Source: Ascidia mentula
Lineage: Eukaryota > Chordata > Ascidiacea > Phlebobranchia > Ascidiidae
Assembly (NCBI GenBank): GCA_947561715.1
Contig: OX387197.1
Coordinates: 17,158,266 to 17,222,265 of the forward strand
DNA length: 64,000 nt
Direction of reading: 5' to 3'
The notes beneath the pieces were generated by a model that was given only the letters and a program-made list of their open reading frames with translations, searched no databases and was not told the DNA's origin. Made by a program: the position numbers and the translations under genes. Positions 1-11,548 of the stretch are shown piece by piece (the first letter of the stretch is position 1; each line of letters opens with the position of its first letter).

Positions 1-1
1 A

Positions 2-48
2 CTTAACAATGGGAGACATAGGCTGGACTCTGTTTTTTTCGCGACCCA
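2..48 (+). repeat. Type example of short unit S47
   Basis: This is the first complete short unit. It has a 38-bp body that opens CTTAACAATGGG, continues through GAGACATAGG and CTGGACTCTG, and ends in seven T. A 9-bp tail, CGCGACCCA, follows. Common variants elsewhere are GATATAGG for GACATAGG, CTCTC for CTCTG before the T run, and tails CGAGACCCA, CGCAACCAA, CGCCACCAA and CACGACCCA. These variants are what make the higher-order copies traceable. Confidence 0.95.
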
Positions 49-128
49 CTTAACAATGGGCGAGATAGGGCCGAAGTAAAGACTGGGTGGGATAGGCTGG
101 ACTCTGTTTTTTTCGAGCCCCAAGCCCA
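49..128 (+). repeat. Type example of long unit L80
   Basis: This is the first complete long unit. The body matches the short unit (CTTAACAATGGG, then GCGAGATAGG) but carries 27 extra bases that end in a second GATAGG, after which CTGGACTCTG and T7 resume. The tail is the 15-bp CGAGCCCCAAGCCCA. The diagnostic position lies in the insert: GAAGTTAAGAC, GAAGTAAAGAC or GAAGTTTAGAC, together with GGGCC, GGGTC or GGGCT just before it. A further variant, GATAAGCCGG for GATAGGCTGG, is common after 30 kb. Confidence 0.95.
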
Positions 129-141
129 CTTAACAATGGGA

Positions 142-2226
142 GACATAGGCTGGACTCTGTTTTTTTCGAGACCCACTTAACAATGGGCGAGATAGGGTCG
201 AAGTTAAGACTGGGTGGGATAGGCTGGACTCTGGTTTTTTCGAGCCCCAAGCCCACTTAACAATGGGAGACATAGGCTGGACTCTGTTTTTTTCGCAACC
301 AACTTAACAATGGGCGAGATAGGGCCGAAGTTAAGACTGGGTGGGATAAGCCGGACTCTGTTTTTTTCGAGCCCCAAGCCCACTAAACAATGGGAGACAT
401 AGGCTGGACTCTGTTTTTTTCGCGACCCACTTAACAATGGGCGAGATAGGGCCGAAGTTTTGTCTGGGTGGGATAGGCTGGACTCTGTTTTTTTCGAGCC
501 CCAAGCCCACTTAACAATGGGAGACATAGGCTGGACTCTGTTTTTTTCGAGACCCACTTAACAATGGGCGAGATTGGGTCGAAGTTAAGACTGGGTGGGA
601 TAGGCTGGACTCTGTTTTTTTCGAGCCCCAAGCCCACTTAACAATGGGAGACATAGGCTGGACTCTGTTTTTTTCGCGACCCACTTAACAATGGGCGAGA
701 TAGGGCCGAAGTAAAGACTGGGTGGGATAGGCTGGACTCTGTTTTTTTCGAGCCCCAAGCCCACTTAACAATGGGAGACATAGGCTGGACTCTGTTTTTT
801 TCGAGACCCACTTAACAATGGGCGAGATAGGGTCGAAGTTAAGACTGGGTGGGATAGGCTGGACTCTGGTTTTTTCGATCCCCAAGCCCACTTAACAATG
901 GGAGACATAGGCTGGACTCTGTTTTTTTCGAGACCCACTTAACAATGGGCGAGATAGGGCCGAAGTTTAGACTGGGTGGGATAGGCTGGACTCTGGTTTT
1001 TTCGAGCCCCAAGCCCACTTAACAATGGGAGACATAGGCTGGACTCTGTTTTTTTCGAGACCCACTTAACAATGGGCGAGATAGGGCCGAAGTTTAGACT
1101 GGGTGGGATAGGCTGGACTCTGTTTTTTTCGAGCCCCAAGCCCACTTAACAATGGGAGACATAGGCTGGACTCTGTTTTTTTCGCGACCCACTTAACAAT
1201 GGGCGAGATAGGGCCGAAGTTTAGACTGGGTGGGATAGGCTGGACTCTGTTTTTTTCGAGCCCCAAGCCCACTTAACAATGGGAGACATAGGCTGGACTC
1301 TGTTTTTTTCGCCACCAACTTAACAATGGGCGAGATAGGGCCGAAGTTAAGACTGGTTGGGATAGGCTGGACTCTGTTTTTTTCGAGCCCCAAGCCCACT
1401 TAACAATGGGAGACATAGGCTGGACTCTGTTTTTTTCGCGACCCACTTAACAATGGGCGAGATAGGGCCGAAGTAAAGACTGGGTGGGATAGGCTGGACT
1501 CTGTTTTTTTCGAGCCCCAAGCCCACTTAACAATGGGAGACATAGGCTGGACTCTGTTTTTTTCGCGACCCACTTAACAATGGGCGAGATAGGGCCGAAG
1601 TAAAGACTGGGTGGGATAGGCTGGACTCTGTTTTTTTCGAGCCCCAAGCCCACTTAACAATGGGAGACATAGGCTGGACTCTGTTTTTTTCGCGACCCAC
1701 TTAACAATGGGCGAGATAGGGCCGAAGTAAAGACTGGGTGGGATAGGCTGGACTCTGTTTTTTTCGAGCCCCAAACCCACTTAACAATGGGAGACATAGG
1801 CTGGACTCTCTTTTTTTCGCGACCCACTTAACAATGGGCGAGATAGGGCAGAAGTTAAGACTGGGTGGGATAGGCTGGGCTCTGTTTTTTTCGAGCCCCA
1901 AGCCCACTTAACAATGGGAGACATAGGCTGGACTCTCTTTTTTTCGCGACCCACTTAACAATGGGCGAGATAGGGCCGAAGTTAAGACTGGGTGGGATCG
2001 GCTGGACTCTGTTTTTTTCGAGCCCCAAGCCCACTTAACAAGGCGAGACATAGGCTGGACTCTGTTTTTTTCCATCCCCAAGCCCACTTAACAATAGGAG
2101 ACATAGGCTGGACTCTGTTTTTCTCGCGACCCACTTAACAATGGGCGAGATAGGGCCGAAGTTAAGACTGGGTGGGATAGGCTGGACTCTGTTTTTTTCG
2201 AGCCCCAAGCCCACTTAACAATGGGA
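142..2226 (+). repeat. 2085-bp higher-order repeat, copy 1
   Basis: The same order of variant monomers recurs at 9464-11548 and 11549-13633. Its length equals 16 monomers plus one 53-bp unit (2032+53), and the 53-bp unit is seen at 2034-2086. The match to 9323 onward extends back to base 1 of the window. Private markers shared by the copies include the GTTTTGTCTGG long unit and the CGATCCCC tail. Confidence 0.85.
2034..2086 (+). repeat. S53 unit, short body with long tail (AAGGCGAG type)
   Basis: A short body opening CTTAACAAGGCGAG ends in a 15-bp long-unit tail (CCATCCCCAAGCCCA). It is followed by a short unit with AATAGGAG and TTTTTCTCG. This trio of markers travels together. Confidence 0.9.
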
Positions 2227-2589
2227 GATATAGGCTGGACTCTGTTTTTTTCGCGACCCACTTAACAATGGGCGAGATAGGGCTGAAGTTAAGACTGGGT
2301 GGGATAGGCTGGACTCTGATTTTTTCGAGCCCCAAGCCCACTTAACAATGGGAGATATAGGCTGGACTCTGTTTTTTTCGCGACCCACTTAACAATGGGC
2401 GAGATAGGGCTGAAGTTAAGACTGGGTGGGATAGGCTGGACTCTGTTTTTTTCGAGCCCCAAGCCCACTTAACAATGGGAGACATAGGCTGGACTCTGTT
2501 TTTTTCGCGACCCACTTAACAATGGGCGAGATAGGGCCGAAGTAAAGACTGGGTGAGATAGGCTGGACTCTGTTTTTTTCGAGCCCCAA

Positions 2590-4690
2590 GCCCACTTAAC
2601 AATGGGAGACATAGGCTGGACTCTGTTTTTTTCGCGACCCACTTAACAATGGGCGAGATAGGGTCGAAGTTAAGACTGGGTGGGATAGGCTGGACTCTGG
2701 TTTTTTCGAGCCCCAAGCCCACTTAACAATGGGAGACATAGGCTGGACTCTGTTTTTTTCGAGACCCACTTAACAATGGGCGAGATAGGGCCGAAGTTTA
2801 GACTGGGTGGGATAGGCTGGACTCTGTTTTTTTCGAGCCCCAAGCCCACTTAACAATGGGAGACATAGGCTGGACTCTGTTTTTTTCGCAACCAACTTAA
2901 CAATGGGCGAGATAGGGCCGAAGTTAAGACTGGGTGGGATAAGCCGGACTCTGTTTTTTTCGAGCCCCAAGCCCACTAAACAATGGGAGACATAGGCTGG
3001 ACTCTGTTTTTTTCGCGACCCACTTAACAATGGGCGAGATAGGGCCGAAGTTAAGACTGGGTGGGATAGGCTGGACTCTGTTTTTTTCGAGCCCCAAGCC
3101 CACTTAACAATGGGAGACATAGGCTGGACTCTGTTTTTTTCGCGACCCACTTAACAATGGGCGAGATAGGGCCGAAGTTTAGACTGGGTGGGATAGGCTG
3201 GACTCTGTTTTTTTCGAGCCCCAAGCCCACTTAACAATGGGAGACATAGGCTGGACTCTGTTTTTTTCGCAACCAACTTAACAATGGGCGAGATAGGGCC
3301 GAAGTTAAGACTGGTTGGGATAGGCTGGACTCTGTTTTTTTCGAGCCCCAAGCCCACTTAACAATGGGAGACATAGGCTGGACTCTGTTTTTTTCGCGAC
3401 CCACTTAACAATGGGCGAGATAGGGCCGAAGTAAAGACTGGGTGGGATAGGCTGGACTCTGTTTTTTTCGAGCCCCAAGCCCACTTAACAATGGGAGACA
3501 TAGGCTGGACTCTGTTTTTTTCGCGACCCACTTAACAATGGGCGAGATAGGGCCGAAGTAAAGACTGGGTGGGATAGGCTGGACTCTGTTTTTTTCGAGC
3601 CCCAAGCCCACTTAACAATGGGAGACATAGGCTGGACTCTGTTTTTTTCGAGACCCACTTAACAATGGGCGAGATAGGGCCGAAGTTAAGACTGGGTGGG
3701 ATAGGCTGGACTCTGTTTTTTTTGAGCCCCAAGCCCACTTAACAATGGGCGACATAGGCTGGACTCTCTTTTTTTCGCGACCCACTTAACAATGGGCGAG
3801 ATAGGGCCGAAGTTAAGACTGGGTGGGATAGGCTGGACTCTGTTTTTTTCGAGCCCCAAGCCCACTTAACAATGGGAGATATAGGCTGGACTCTGTTTTT
3901 TTCGCGACCCACTTAACAATGGGCGAGATAGGGCTGAAGTTAAGACTGGGTGGGATAGGCTGGACTCTGTTTTTTTCGAGCCCCAAGCCCACTTAACAAT
4001 GGGAGATATAGGCTGGACTCTGTTTTTTTTGCGACCCACTTAACAATGGGCGAGATAGGGCTGAAGTTAAGACTGGGTGGGATAGGATGGACTCTGTTTT
4101 TTTCGAGCCCCAAGCCCACTTAACAATGGGAGACATAGGCTGGACTCTGTTTTTTTCGCGACCCACTTAACAATGGGCGAGATAGGGCCGAAGTAAAGAC
4201 TGGGTGGGATAGGCTGGACTCTGTTTTTTTCGAGCCCCAAGCCCACTTAACAATGGGAGACATAGGCTGGACTCTGTTTTTTTCGCGACCCACTTAACAA
4301 TGGGCGAGATAGGGCCGAAGTAAAGACTGGGTGGGATAGGCTGGACTCTGTTTTTTTCGAGCCCCAAGCCCACTTAACAATGGGAGACATAGGCTGGACT
4401 CTGTTTTTTTCGAGACCCACTTAACAATGGGCGAGATAGGGCCGAAGTTTAGACTGGGTGGGATAGGCTGGACTCTGTTTTTTTCGAGCCCCAAGCCCAC
4501 TTAACAATGGGAGACATAGGCTGGACTCTGTTTTTTTCGAGACCCACTTAACAATGGGCGAGATAGGGCCGAAGTTTAGACTGGGTGGGATAGGCTGGAC
4601 TCTGTTTTTTTCGAGCCCCAAGCCCACTAAACAATGGGAGACATAGGCTGGACTCTGTTTTTTTCACGACCCACTTAACAATGGGCGAGA
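2590..4690 (+). repeat. About 2.1-kb segment repeated at 14124
   Basis: Variant order matches 14124-16224 at an offset of 11534 bp, one monomer more than the 11407-bp offset that applies to the sequence on its left. Together with the 2085-bp block, most of 1-4.7 kb is therefore represented again at 11.4-16.2 kb with one monomer gained or lost. Boundaries are approximate. Confidence 0.7.
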
Positions 4691-5007
4691 TAGGGCCGAA
4701 GTTAAGACTGGGTGGGATAGGCTGGACTCTGTTTTTTTCGAGCCCCAAGCCCACTTAACAATGGGAGACATAGGCTGGACTCTGTTTTTTTCGCGACCCA
4801 CTTAACAATGGGCGAGATAGGGCCGAAGTTTAGACTGGGTGGGATAGGCTGGACTCTGTTTTTTTCGAGCCCCAAGCCCACTTAACAATGGGAGACATAG
4901 GCTGGACTCTGTTTTTTTCGCCACCAACTTAACAATGGGCGAGATAGGGCCGAAGTTAAGACTGGTTGGGATAGGCTGGACTCTGTTTTTTTCGAGCCCC
5001 AAGCCCA

Positions 5008-5207
5008 CTTAACAGTGGGAGACATAGGCTGGACTCTGTTTTTTCGCGACCCACTTAACAATGGGCGAGATAGGGCCGAAGTAAAGACTGGGTGGGATAG
5101 GCTGGACTCTGTTTTTTTCGCGACCCACTTAACAATGGGCGAGATAGGGCCGAAGTTAAGACGGGGTGGGATAGGCTGGACTCTGTTTTTTTCGAGCCCC
5201 AAGCCCA
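5008..5207 (+). repeat. 200-bp composite S46-L74-L80 (left type)
   Basis: The unit opens CTTAACAGTGGG, has a six-T short unit (46 bp), then a long body with the short tail (74 bp), then a normal long unit carrying GACGGGGTGGG. It is 73 bp longer than a normal monomer and shifts register. Middle T run is T7. Confidence 0.92.
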
Positions 5208-5715
5208 CTTAACAATGGGAGATATAGGCTGGACTCTGATTTTTTCGCGACCCACTTAACAATGGGCGAGATAGGGCTGAAGTTAAGACTGGGTGGGATA
5301 GGCTGGACTCTGTTTTTTTCGAGCCCCAAGCCCACTTAACAATGGGAGACATAGGCTGGACTCTGTTTTTTTCGCGACCCACTTAACAATGGGCGAGATA
5401 GGGCCGAAGTAAAGACTGGGTGGGATAGGCTGGACTCTGTTTTTTTCGAGCCCCAAACCCACTTAACAATGGGAGACATAGGCTGGACTCTCTTTTTTTC
5501 GCGACCCACTTAACAATGGGCGAGATAGGGCCGAAATTAAGACTGGGTGGGATAGGCTGGGCTCTGTTTTTTTCGAGCCCCAAGCCCACTTAACAATGGG
5601 AGACATAGGCTGGACTCTCTTTTTTTCGCGACCCACTTAACAATGGGCGAGATAGGGCCGAAGTTAAGACTGGGTGGGATAGGCTGGACTCTGTTTTTTT
5701 CGAGCCCCAAGCCCA

Positions 5716-5768
5716 CTTAACAAGGCGAGACATAGGCTGGACTCTGTTTTTTTCCATCCCCAAGCCCA
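5716..5768 (+). repeat. S53 unit (AAGGCGAG, CCATCC tail)
   Basis: Same as at 2034; part of the first 3047-bp copy. Confidence 0.9.
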
Positions 5769-8054
5769 CTTAACAATAGGAGACATAGGCTGGACTCTGT
5801 TTTTCTCGCGACCCACTTAACAATGGGCGAGATAGGGCCGAAGTTAAGACTGGGTGGGATAGGCTGGACTCTGTTTTTTTCGAGCCCCAAGCCCACTTAA
5901 CAATGGGAGATATAGGCTGGACTCTGTTTTTTTCGCGACCCACTTAACAATGGGCGAGATAGGGCTGAAGTTAAGACTGGGTGGGATAGGCTGGACTCTG
6001 TTTTTTTCGAGCCCCAAGCCCACTTAACAATGGGAGATATAGGCTGGACTCTGTTTTTTTCGCGACCCACTTAACAATGGGCGAGATAGGGCTGAAGTTA
6101 AGACTGGGTGGGATAGGCTGGACTCTGTTTTTTTCGAGCCCCAAGCCCACTTAACAATGGGAGACATAGGCTGGACTCTGTTTTTTTCGCGACCCACTTA
6201 ACAATGGGCGAGATAGGGCCGAAGTAAAGACTGGGTGGGATAGGCTGGACTCTGTTTTTTTCGAGCCCCAAGCCCACTTAACAATGGGAGACATAGGCTG
6301 GACTCTGTTTTTTTCGCGACCCACTTAACAATGGGCGAGATAGGGCCGAAGTAAAGACTGGGTGGGATAGGCTGGACTCTGTTTTTTTCGAGCCCCAAGC
6401 CCACTTAACAATGGGAGACATAGGCTGGACTCTGTTTTTTTCGAGACCCACTTAACAATGGGCGAGATAGGGTCGAAGTTAAGACTGGGTGGGATAGGCT
6501 GGACTCTGGTTTTTTCGAGCCCCAAGCCCACTTAACAATGGGAGACATAGGCTGGACTCTGTTTTTTTCGCAACCAACTTAACAATGGGCGAGATAGGGC
6601 CGAAGTTAAGACTGGGTGGGATAAGCCGGACTCTGTTTTTTTCGAGCCCCAAGCCCACTAAACAATGGGAGACATAGGCTGGACTCTGTTTTTTTCGCGA
6701 CCCACTTAACAATGGGCGAGATAGGGCCGAAGTTTTGTCTGGGTGGGATAGGCTGGACTCTGTTTTTTTCGAGCCCCAAGCCCACTTAACAATGGGAGAC
6801 ATAGGCTGGACTCTGTTTTTTTCGAGACCCACTTAACAATGGGCGAGATTGGGTCGAAGTTAAGACTGGGTGGGATAGGCTGGACTCTGTTTTTTTCGAG
6901 CCCCAAGCCCACTTAACAATGGGAGATATAGGCTGGACTCTGTTTTTTTCGCGACCCACTTAACAATGGGCGAGATAGGGCTGAAGTTAAGACTGGGTGG
7001 GATAGGCTGGACTCTGTTTTTTTCGAGCCCCAAGCCCACTTAACAATGGGAGATATAGGCTGGACTCTGTTTTTTTTGCGACCCACTTAACAATGGGCGA
7101 GATAGGGCTGAAGTTAAGACTGGGTGGGATAGGATGGACTCTGTTTTTTTCGAGCCCCAAGCCCACTTAACAATGGGAGACATAGGCTGGACTCTGTTTT
7201 TTTCGCGACCCACTTAACAATGGGCGAGATAGGGCCGAAGTAAAGACTGGGTGGGATAGGCTGGACTCTGTTTTTTTCGAGCCCCAAGCCCACTTAACAA
7301 TGGGAGACATAGGCTGGACTCTGTTTTTTTCGCGACCCACTTAACAATGGGCGAGATAGGGCCGAAGTAAAGACTGGGTGGGATAGGCTGGACTCTGTTT
7401 TTTTCGAGCCCCAAGCCCACTTAACAATGGGAGACATAGGCTGGACTCTGTTTTTTTCGAGACCCACTTAACAATGGGCGAGATAGGGCCGAAGTTTAGA
7501 CTGGGTGGGATAGGCTGGACTCTGTTTTTTTCGAGCCCCAAGCCCACTTAACAATGGGAGACATAGGCTGGACTCTGTTTTTTTCGAGACCCACTTAACA
7601 ATGGGCGAGATAGGGCCGAAGTTTAGACTGGGTGGGATAGGCTGGACTCTGTTTTTTTCGAGCCCCAAGCCCACTAAACAATGGGAGACATAGGCTGGAC
7701 TCTGTTTTTTTCACGACCCACTTAACAATGGGCGAGATAGGGCCGAAGTTAAGACTGGGTGGGATAGGCTGGACTCTGTTTTTTTCGAGCCCCAAGCCCA
7801 CTTAACAATGGGAGACATAGGCTGGACTCTGTTTTTTTCGCGACCCACTTAACAATGGGCGAGATAGGGCCGAAGTTTAGACTGGGTGGGATAGGCTGGA
7901 CTCTGTTTTTTTCGAGCCCCAAGCCCACTTAACAATGGGAGACATAGGCTGGACTCTGTTTTTTTCGCCACCAACTTAACAATGGGCGAGATAGGGCCGA
8001 AGTTAAGACTGGTTGGGATAGGCTGGACTCTGTTTTTTTCGAGCCCCAAGCCCA

Positions 8055-8254
8055 CTTAACAGTGGGAGACATAGGCTGGACTCTGTTTTTTCGCGACCCA
8101 CTTAACAATGGGCGAGATAGGGCCGAAGTAAAGACTGGGTGGGATAGGCTGGACTCTGTTTTTTTCGCGACCCACTTAACAATGGGCGAGATAGGGCCGA
8201 AGTTAAGACGGGGTGGGATAGGCTGGACTCTGTTTTTTTCGAGCCCCAAGCCCA
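8055..8254 (+). repeat. 200-bp composite S46-L74-L80 (left type)
   Basis: Same as the one at 5008, exactly 3047 bp later, as part of the tandem higher-order repeat. Confidence 0.92.
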
Positions 8255-8762
8255 CTTAACAATGGGAGATATAGGCTGGACTCTGATTTTTTCGCGACCC
8301 ACTTAACAATGGGCGAGATAGGGCTGAAGTTAAGACTGGGTGGGATAGGCTGGACTCTGTTTTTTTCGAGCCCCAAGCCCACTTAACAATGGGAGACATA
8401 GGCTGGACTCTGTTTTTTTCGCGACCCACTTAACAATGGGCGAGATAGGGCCGAAGTAAAGACTGGGTGGGATAGGCTGGACTCTGTTTTTTTCGAGCCC
8501 CAAACCCACTTAACAATGGGAGACATAGGCTGGACTCTCTTTTTTTCGCGACCCACTTAACAATGGGCGAGATAGGGCCGAAGTTAAGACTGGGTGGGAT
8601 AGGCTGGGCTCTGTTTTTTTCGAGCCCCAAGCCCACTTAACAATGGGAGACATAGGCTGGACTCTCTTTTTTTCGCGACCCACTTAACAATGGGCGAGAT
8701 AGGGCCGAAGTTAAGACTGGGTGGGATAGGCTGGACTCTGTTTTTTTCGAGCCCCAAGCCCA

Positions 8763-8815
8763 CTTAACAAGGCGAGACATAGGCTGGACTCTGTTTTTTT
8801 CCATCCCCAAGCCCA
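8763..8815 (+). repeat. S53 unit (AAGGCGAG, CCATCC tail)
   Basis: 3047-bp-offset copy of 5716. Confidence 0.9.
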
Positions 8816-9463
8816 CTTAACAATAGGAGACATAGGCTGGACTCTGTTTTTCTCGCGACCCACTTAACAATGGGCGAGATAGGGCCGAAGTTAAGACTGG
8901 GTGGGATAGGCTGGACTCTGTTTTTTTCGAGCCCCAAGCCCACTTAACAATGGGAGATATAGGCTGGACTCTGTTTTTTTCGCGACCCACTTAACAATGG
9001 GCGAGATAGGGCTGAAGTTAAGACTGGGTGGGATAGGCTGGACTCTGTTTTTTTCGAGCCCCAAGCCCACTTAACAATGGGAGATATAGGCTGGACTCTG
9101 TTTTTTTCGCGACCCACTTAACAATGGGCGAGATAGGGCTGAAGTTAAGACTGGGTGGGATAGGCTGGACTCTGTTTTTTTCGAGCCCCAAGCCCACTTA
9201 ACAATGGGAGACATAGGCTGGACTCTGTTTTTTTCGCGACCCACTTAACAATGGGCGAGATAGGGCCGAAGTAAAGACTGGGTGGGATAGGCTGGACTCT
9301 GTTTTTTTCGAGCCCCAAGCCCACTTAACAATGGGAGACATAGGCTGGACTCTGTTTTTTTCGCGACCCACTTAACAATGGGCTAGATAGGGCCGAAGTA
9401 AAGACTGGGTGGGATAGGCTGGACTCTGTTTTTTTCGAGCCCCAAGCCCACTTAACAATGGGA

Positions 9464-11548
9464 GACATAGGCTGGACTCTGTTTTTTTCGAGACCCACTT
9501 AACAATGGGCGAGATAGGGTCGAAGTTAAGACTGGGTGGGATAGGCTGGACTCTGGTTTTTTCGAGCCCCAAGCCCACTTAACAATGGGAGACATAGGCT
9601 GGACTCTGTTTTTTTCGCAACCAACTTAACAATGGGCGAGATAGGGCCGAAGTTAAGACTGGGTGGGATAAGCCGGACTCTGTTTTTTTCGAGCCCCAAG
9701 CCCACTAAACAATGGGAGACATAGGCTGGACTCTGTTTTTTTCGCGACCCACTTAACAATGGGCGAGATAGGGCCGAAGTTTTGTCTGGGTGGGATAGGC
9801 TGGACTCTGTTTTTTTCGAGCCCCAAGCCCACTTAACAATGGGAGACATAGGCTGGACTCTGTTTTTTTCGAGACCCACTTAACAATGGGCGAGATTGGG
9901 TCGAAGTTAAGACTGGGTGGGATAGGCTGGACTCTGTTTTTTTCGAGCCCCAAGCCCACTTAACAATGGGAGACATAGGCTGGACTCTGTTTTTTTCGCG
10001 ACCCACTTAACAATGGGCGAGATAGGGCCGAAGTAAAGACTGGGTGGGATAGGCTGGACTCTGTTTTTTTCGAGCCCCAAGCCCACTTAACAATGGGAGA
10101 CATAGGCTGGACTCTGTTTTTTTCGAGACCCACTTAACAATGGGCGAGATAGGGTCGAAGTTAAGACTGGGTGGGATAGGCTGGACTCTGGTTTTTTCGA
10201 TCCCCAAGCCCACTTAACAATGGGAGACATAGGCTGGACTCTGTTTTTTTCGAGACCCACTTAACAATGGGCGAGATAGGGCCGAAGTTTAGACTGGGTG
10301 GGATAGGCTGGACTCTGGTTTTTTCGAGCCCCAAGCCCACTTAACAATGGGAGACATAGGCTGGACTCTGTTTTTTTCGAGACCCACTTAACAATGGGCG
10401 AGATAGGGCCGAAGTTTAGACTGGGTGGGATAGGCTGGACTCTGTTTTTTTCGAGCCCCAAGCCCACTTAACAATGGGAGACATAGGCTGGACTCTGTTT
10501 TTTTCGCGACCCACTTAACAATGGGCGAGATAGGGCCGAAGTTTAGACTGGGTGGGATAGGCTGGACTCTGTTTTTTTCGAGCCCCAAGCCCACTTAACA
10601 ATGGGAGACATAGGCTGGACTCTGTTTTTTTCGCCACCAACTTAACAATGGGCGAGATAGGGCCGAAGTTAAGACTGGTTGGGATAGGCTGGACTCTGTT
10701 TTTTTCGAGCCCCAAGCCCACTTAACAATGGGAGACATAGGCTGGACTCTGTTTTTTTCGCGACCCACTTAACAATGGGCGAGATAGGGCCGAAGTAAAG
10801 ACTGGGTGGGATAGGCTGGACTCTGTTTTTTTCGAGCCCCAAGCCCACTTAACAATGGGAGACATAGGCTGGACTCTGTTTTTTTCGCGACCCACTTAAC
10901 AATGGGCGAGATAGGGCCGAAGTAAAGACTGGGTGGGATAGGCTGGACTCTGTTTTTTTCGAGCCCCAAGCCCACTTAACAATGGGAGACATAGGCTGGA
11001 CTCTGTTTTTTTCGCGACCCACTTAACAATGGGCGAGATAGGGCCGAAGTAAAGACTGGGTGGGATAGGCTGGACTCTGTTTTTTTCGAGCCCCAAACCC
11101 ACTTAACAATGGGAGACATAGGCTGGACTCTCTTTTTTTCGCGACCCACTTAACAATGGGCGAGATAGGGCAGAAGTTAAGACTGGGTGGGATAGGCTGG
11201 GCTCTGTTTTTTTCGAGCCCCAAGCCCACTTAACAATGGGAGACATAGGCTGGACTCTCTTTTTTTCGCGACCCACTTAACAATGGGCGAGATAGGGCCG
11301 AAGTTAAGACTGGGTGGGATCGGCTGGACTCTGTTTTTTTCGAGCCCCAAGCCCACTTAACAAGGCGAGACATAGGCTGGACTCTGTTTTTTTCCATCCC
11401 CAAGCCCACTTAACAATAGGAGACATAGGCTGGACTCTGTTTTTCTCGCGACCCACTTAACAATGGGCGAGATAGGGCCGAAGTTAAGACTGGGTGGGAT
11501 AGGCTGGACTCTGTTTTTTTCGAGCCCCAAGCCCACTTAACAATGGGA
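9464..11548 (+). repeat. 2085-bp higher-order repeat, copy 2
   Basis: It matches 142-2226 at an offset of 9322 bp and is followed directly by another copy. It shares the GTTTTGTCTGG long unit, the CGATCCCC tail, the GGGCAGAAG long unit and the 53-bp unit at 11356-11408. Confidence 0.85.
11356..11408 (+). repeat. S53 unit (AAGGCGAG, CCATCC tail)
   Basis: 9322-bp-offset copy of 2034. Confidence 0.9.

Larger units (their letters stand above)
3874..6920 (+). repeat. 3047-bp higher-order repeat, copy 1
   Basis: It is duplicated in tandem at 6921-9967. Length equals 23 monomers plus 126 bp. The extra 126 bp is explained by one 200-bp composite (+73) and one 53-bp unit (+53), both present. A private base in this copy is GAAATTAAG near 5535. 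Confidence 0.9.
6921..9967 (+). repeat. 3047-bp higher-order repeat, copy 2
   Basis: The match to copy 1 breaks at 9968, where copy 1's neighbour has GAGATAT and this copy's has GAGACAT. Only two differences from copy 1 were noticed (GGGCTAGAT near 9382 here, GAAATTAAG near 5535 there), which implies a recent duplication. Confidence 0.9.

Noticed and set aside
105..128. tRNA-like B box (TTCGAGCCC) suggesting a SINE or tRNA-derived satellite
   Set aside because: TTCGANNCC matches part of the pol III B box, but no convincing A box lies upstream, no cloverleaf can be folded, and a T7 run, which would terminate pol III, sits directly before it.
80..128. Rho-independent terminators at each T7 run
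   Set aside because: There is no strong GC stem directly before the T run; the only pairing (GGCT with AGCC) spans the run itself.
5015..5212. Plus-strand 65-codon frame in each 200-bp composite
   Set aside because: It starts with GTG created by the AGTGGG variant and is open only because the 73-bp register shift avoids the usual stop. Its 24 occurrences track the composite, and I see no ribosome-binding or promoter context.
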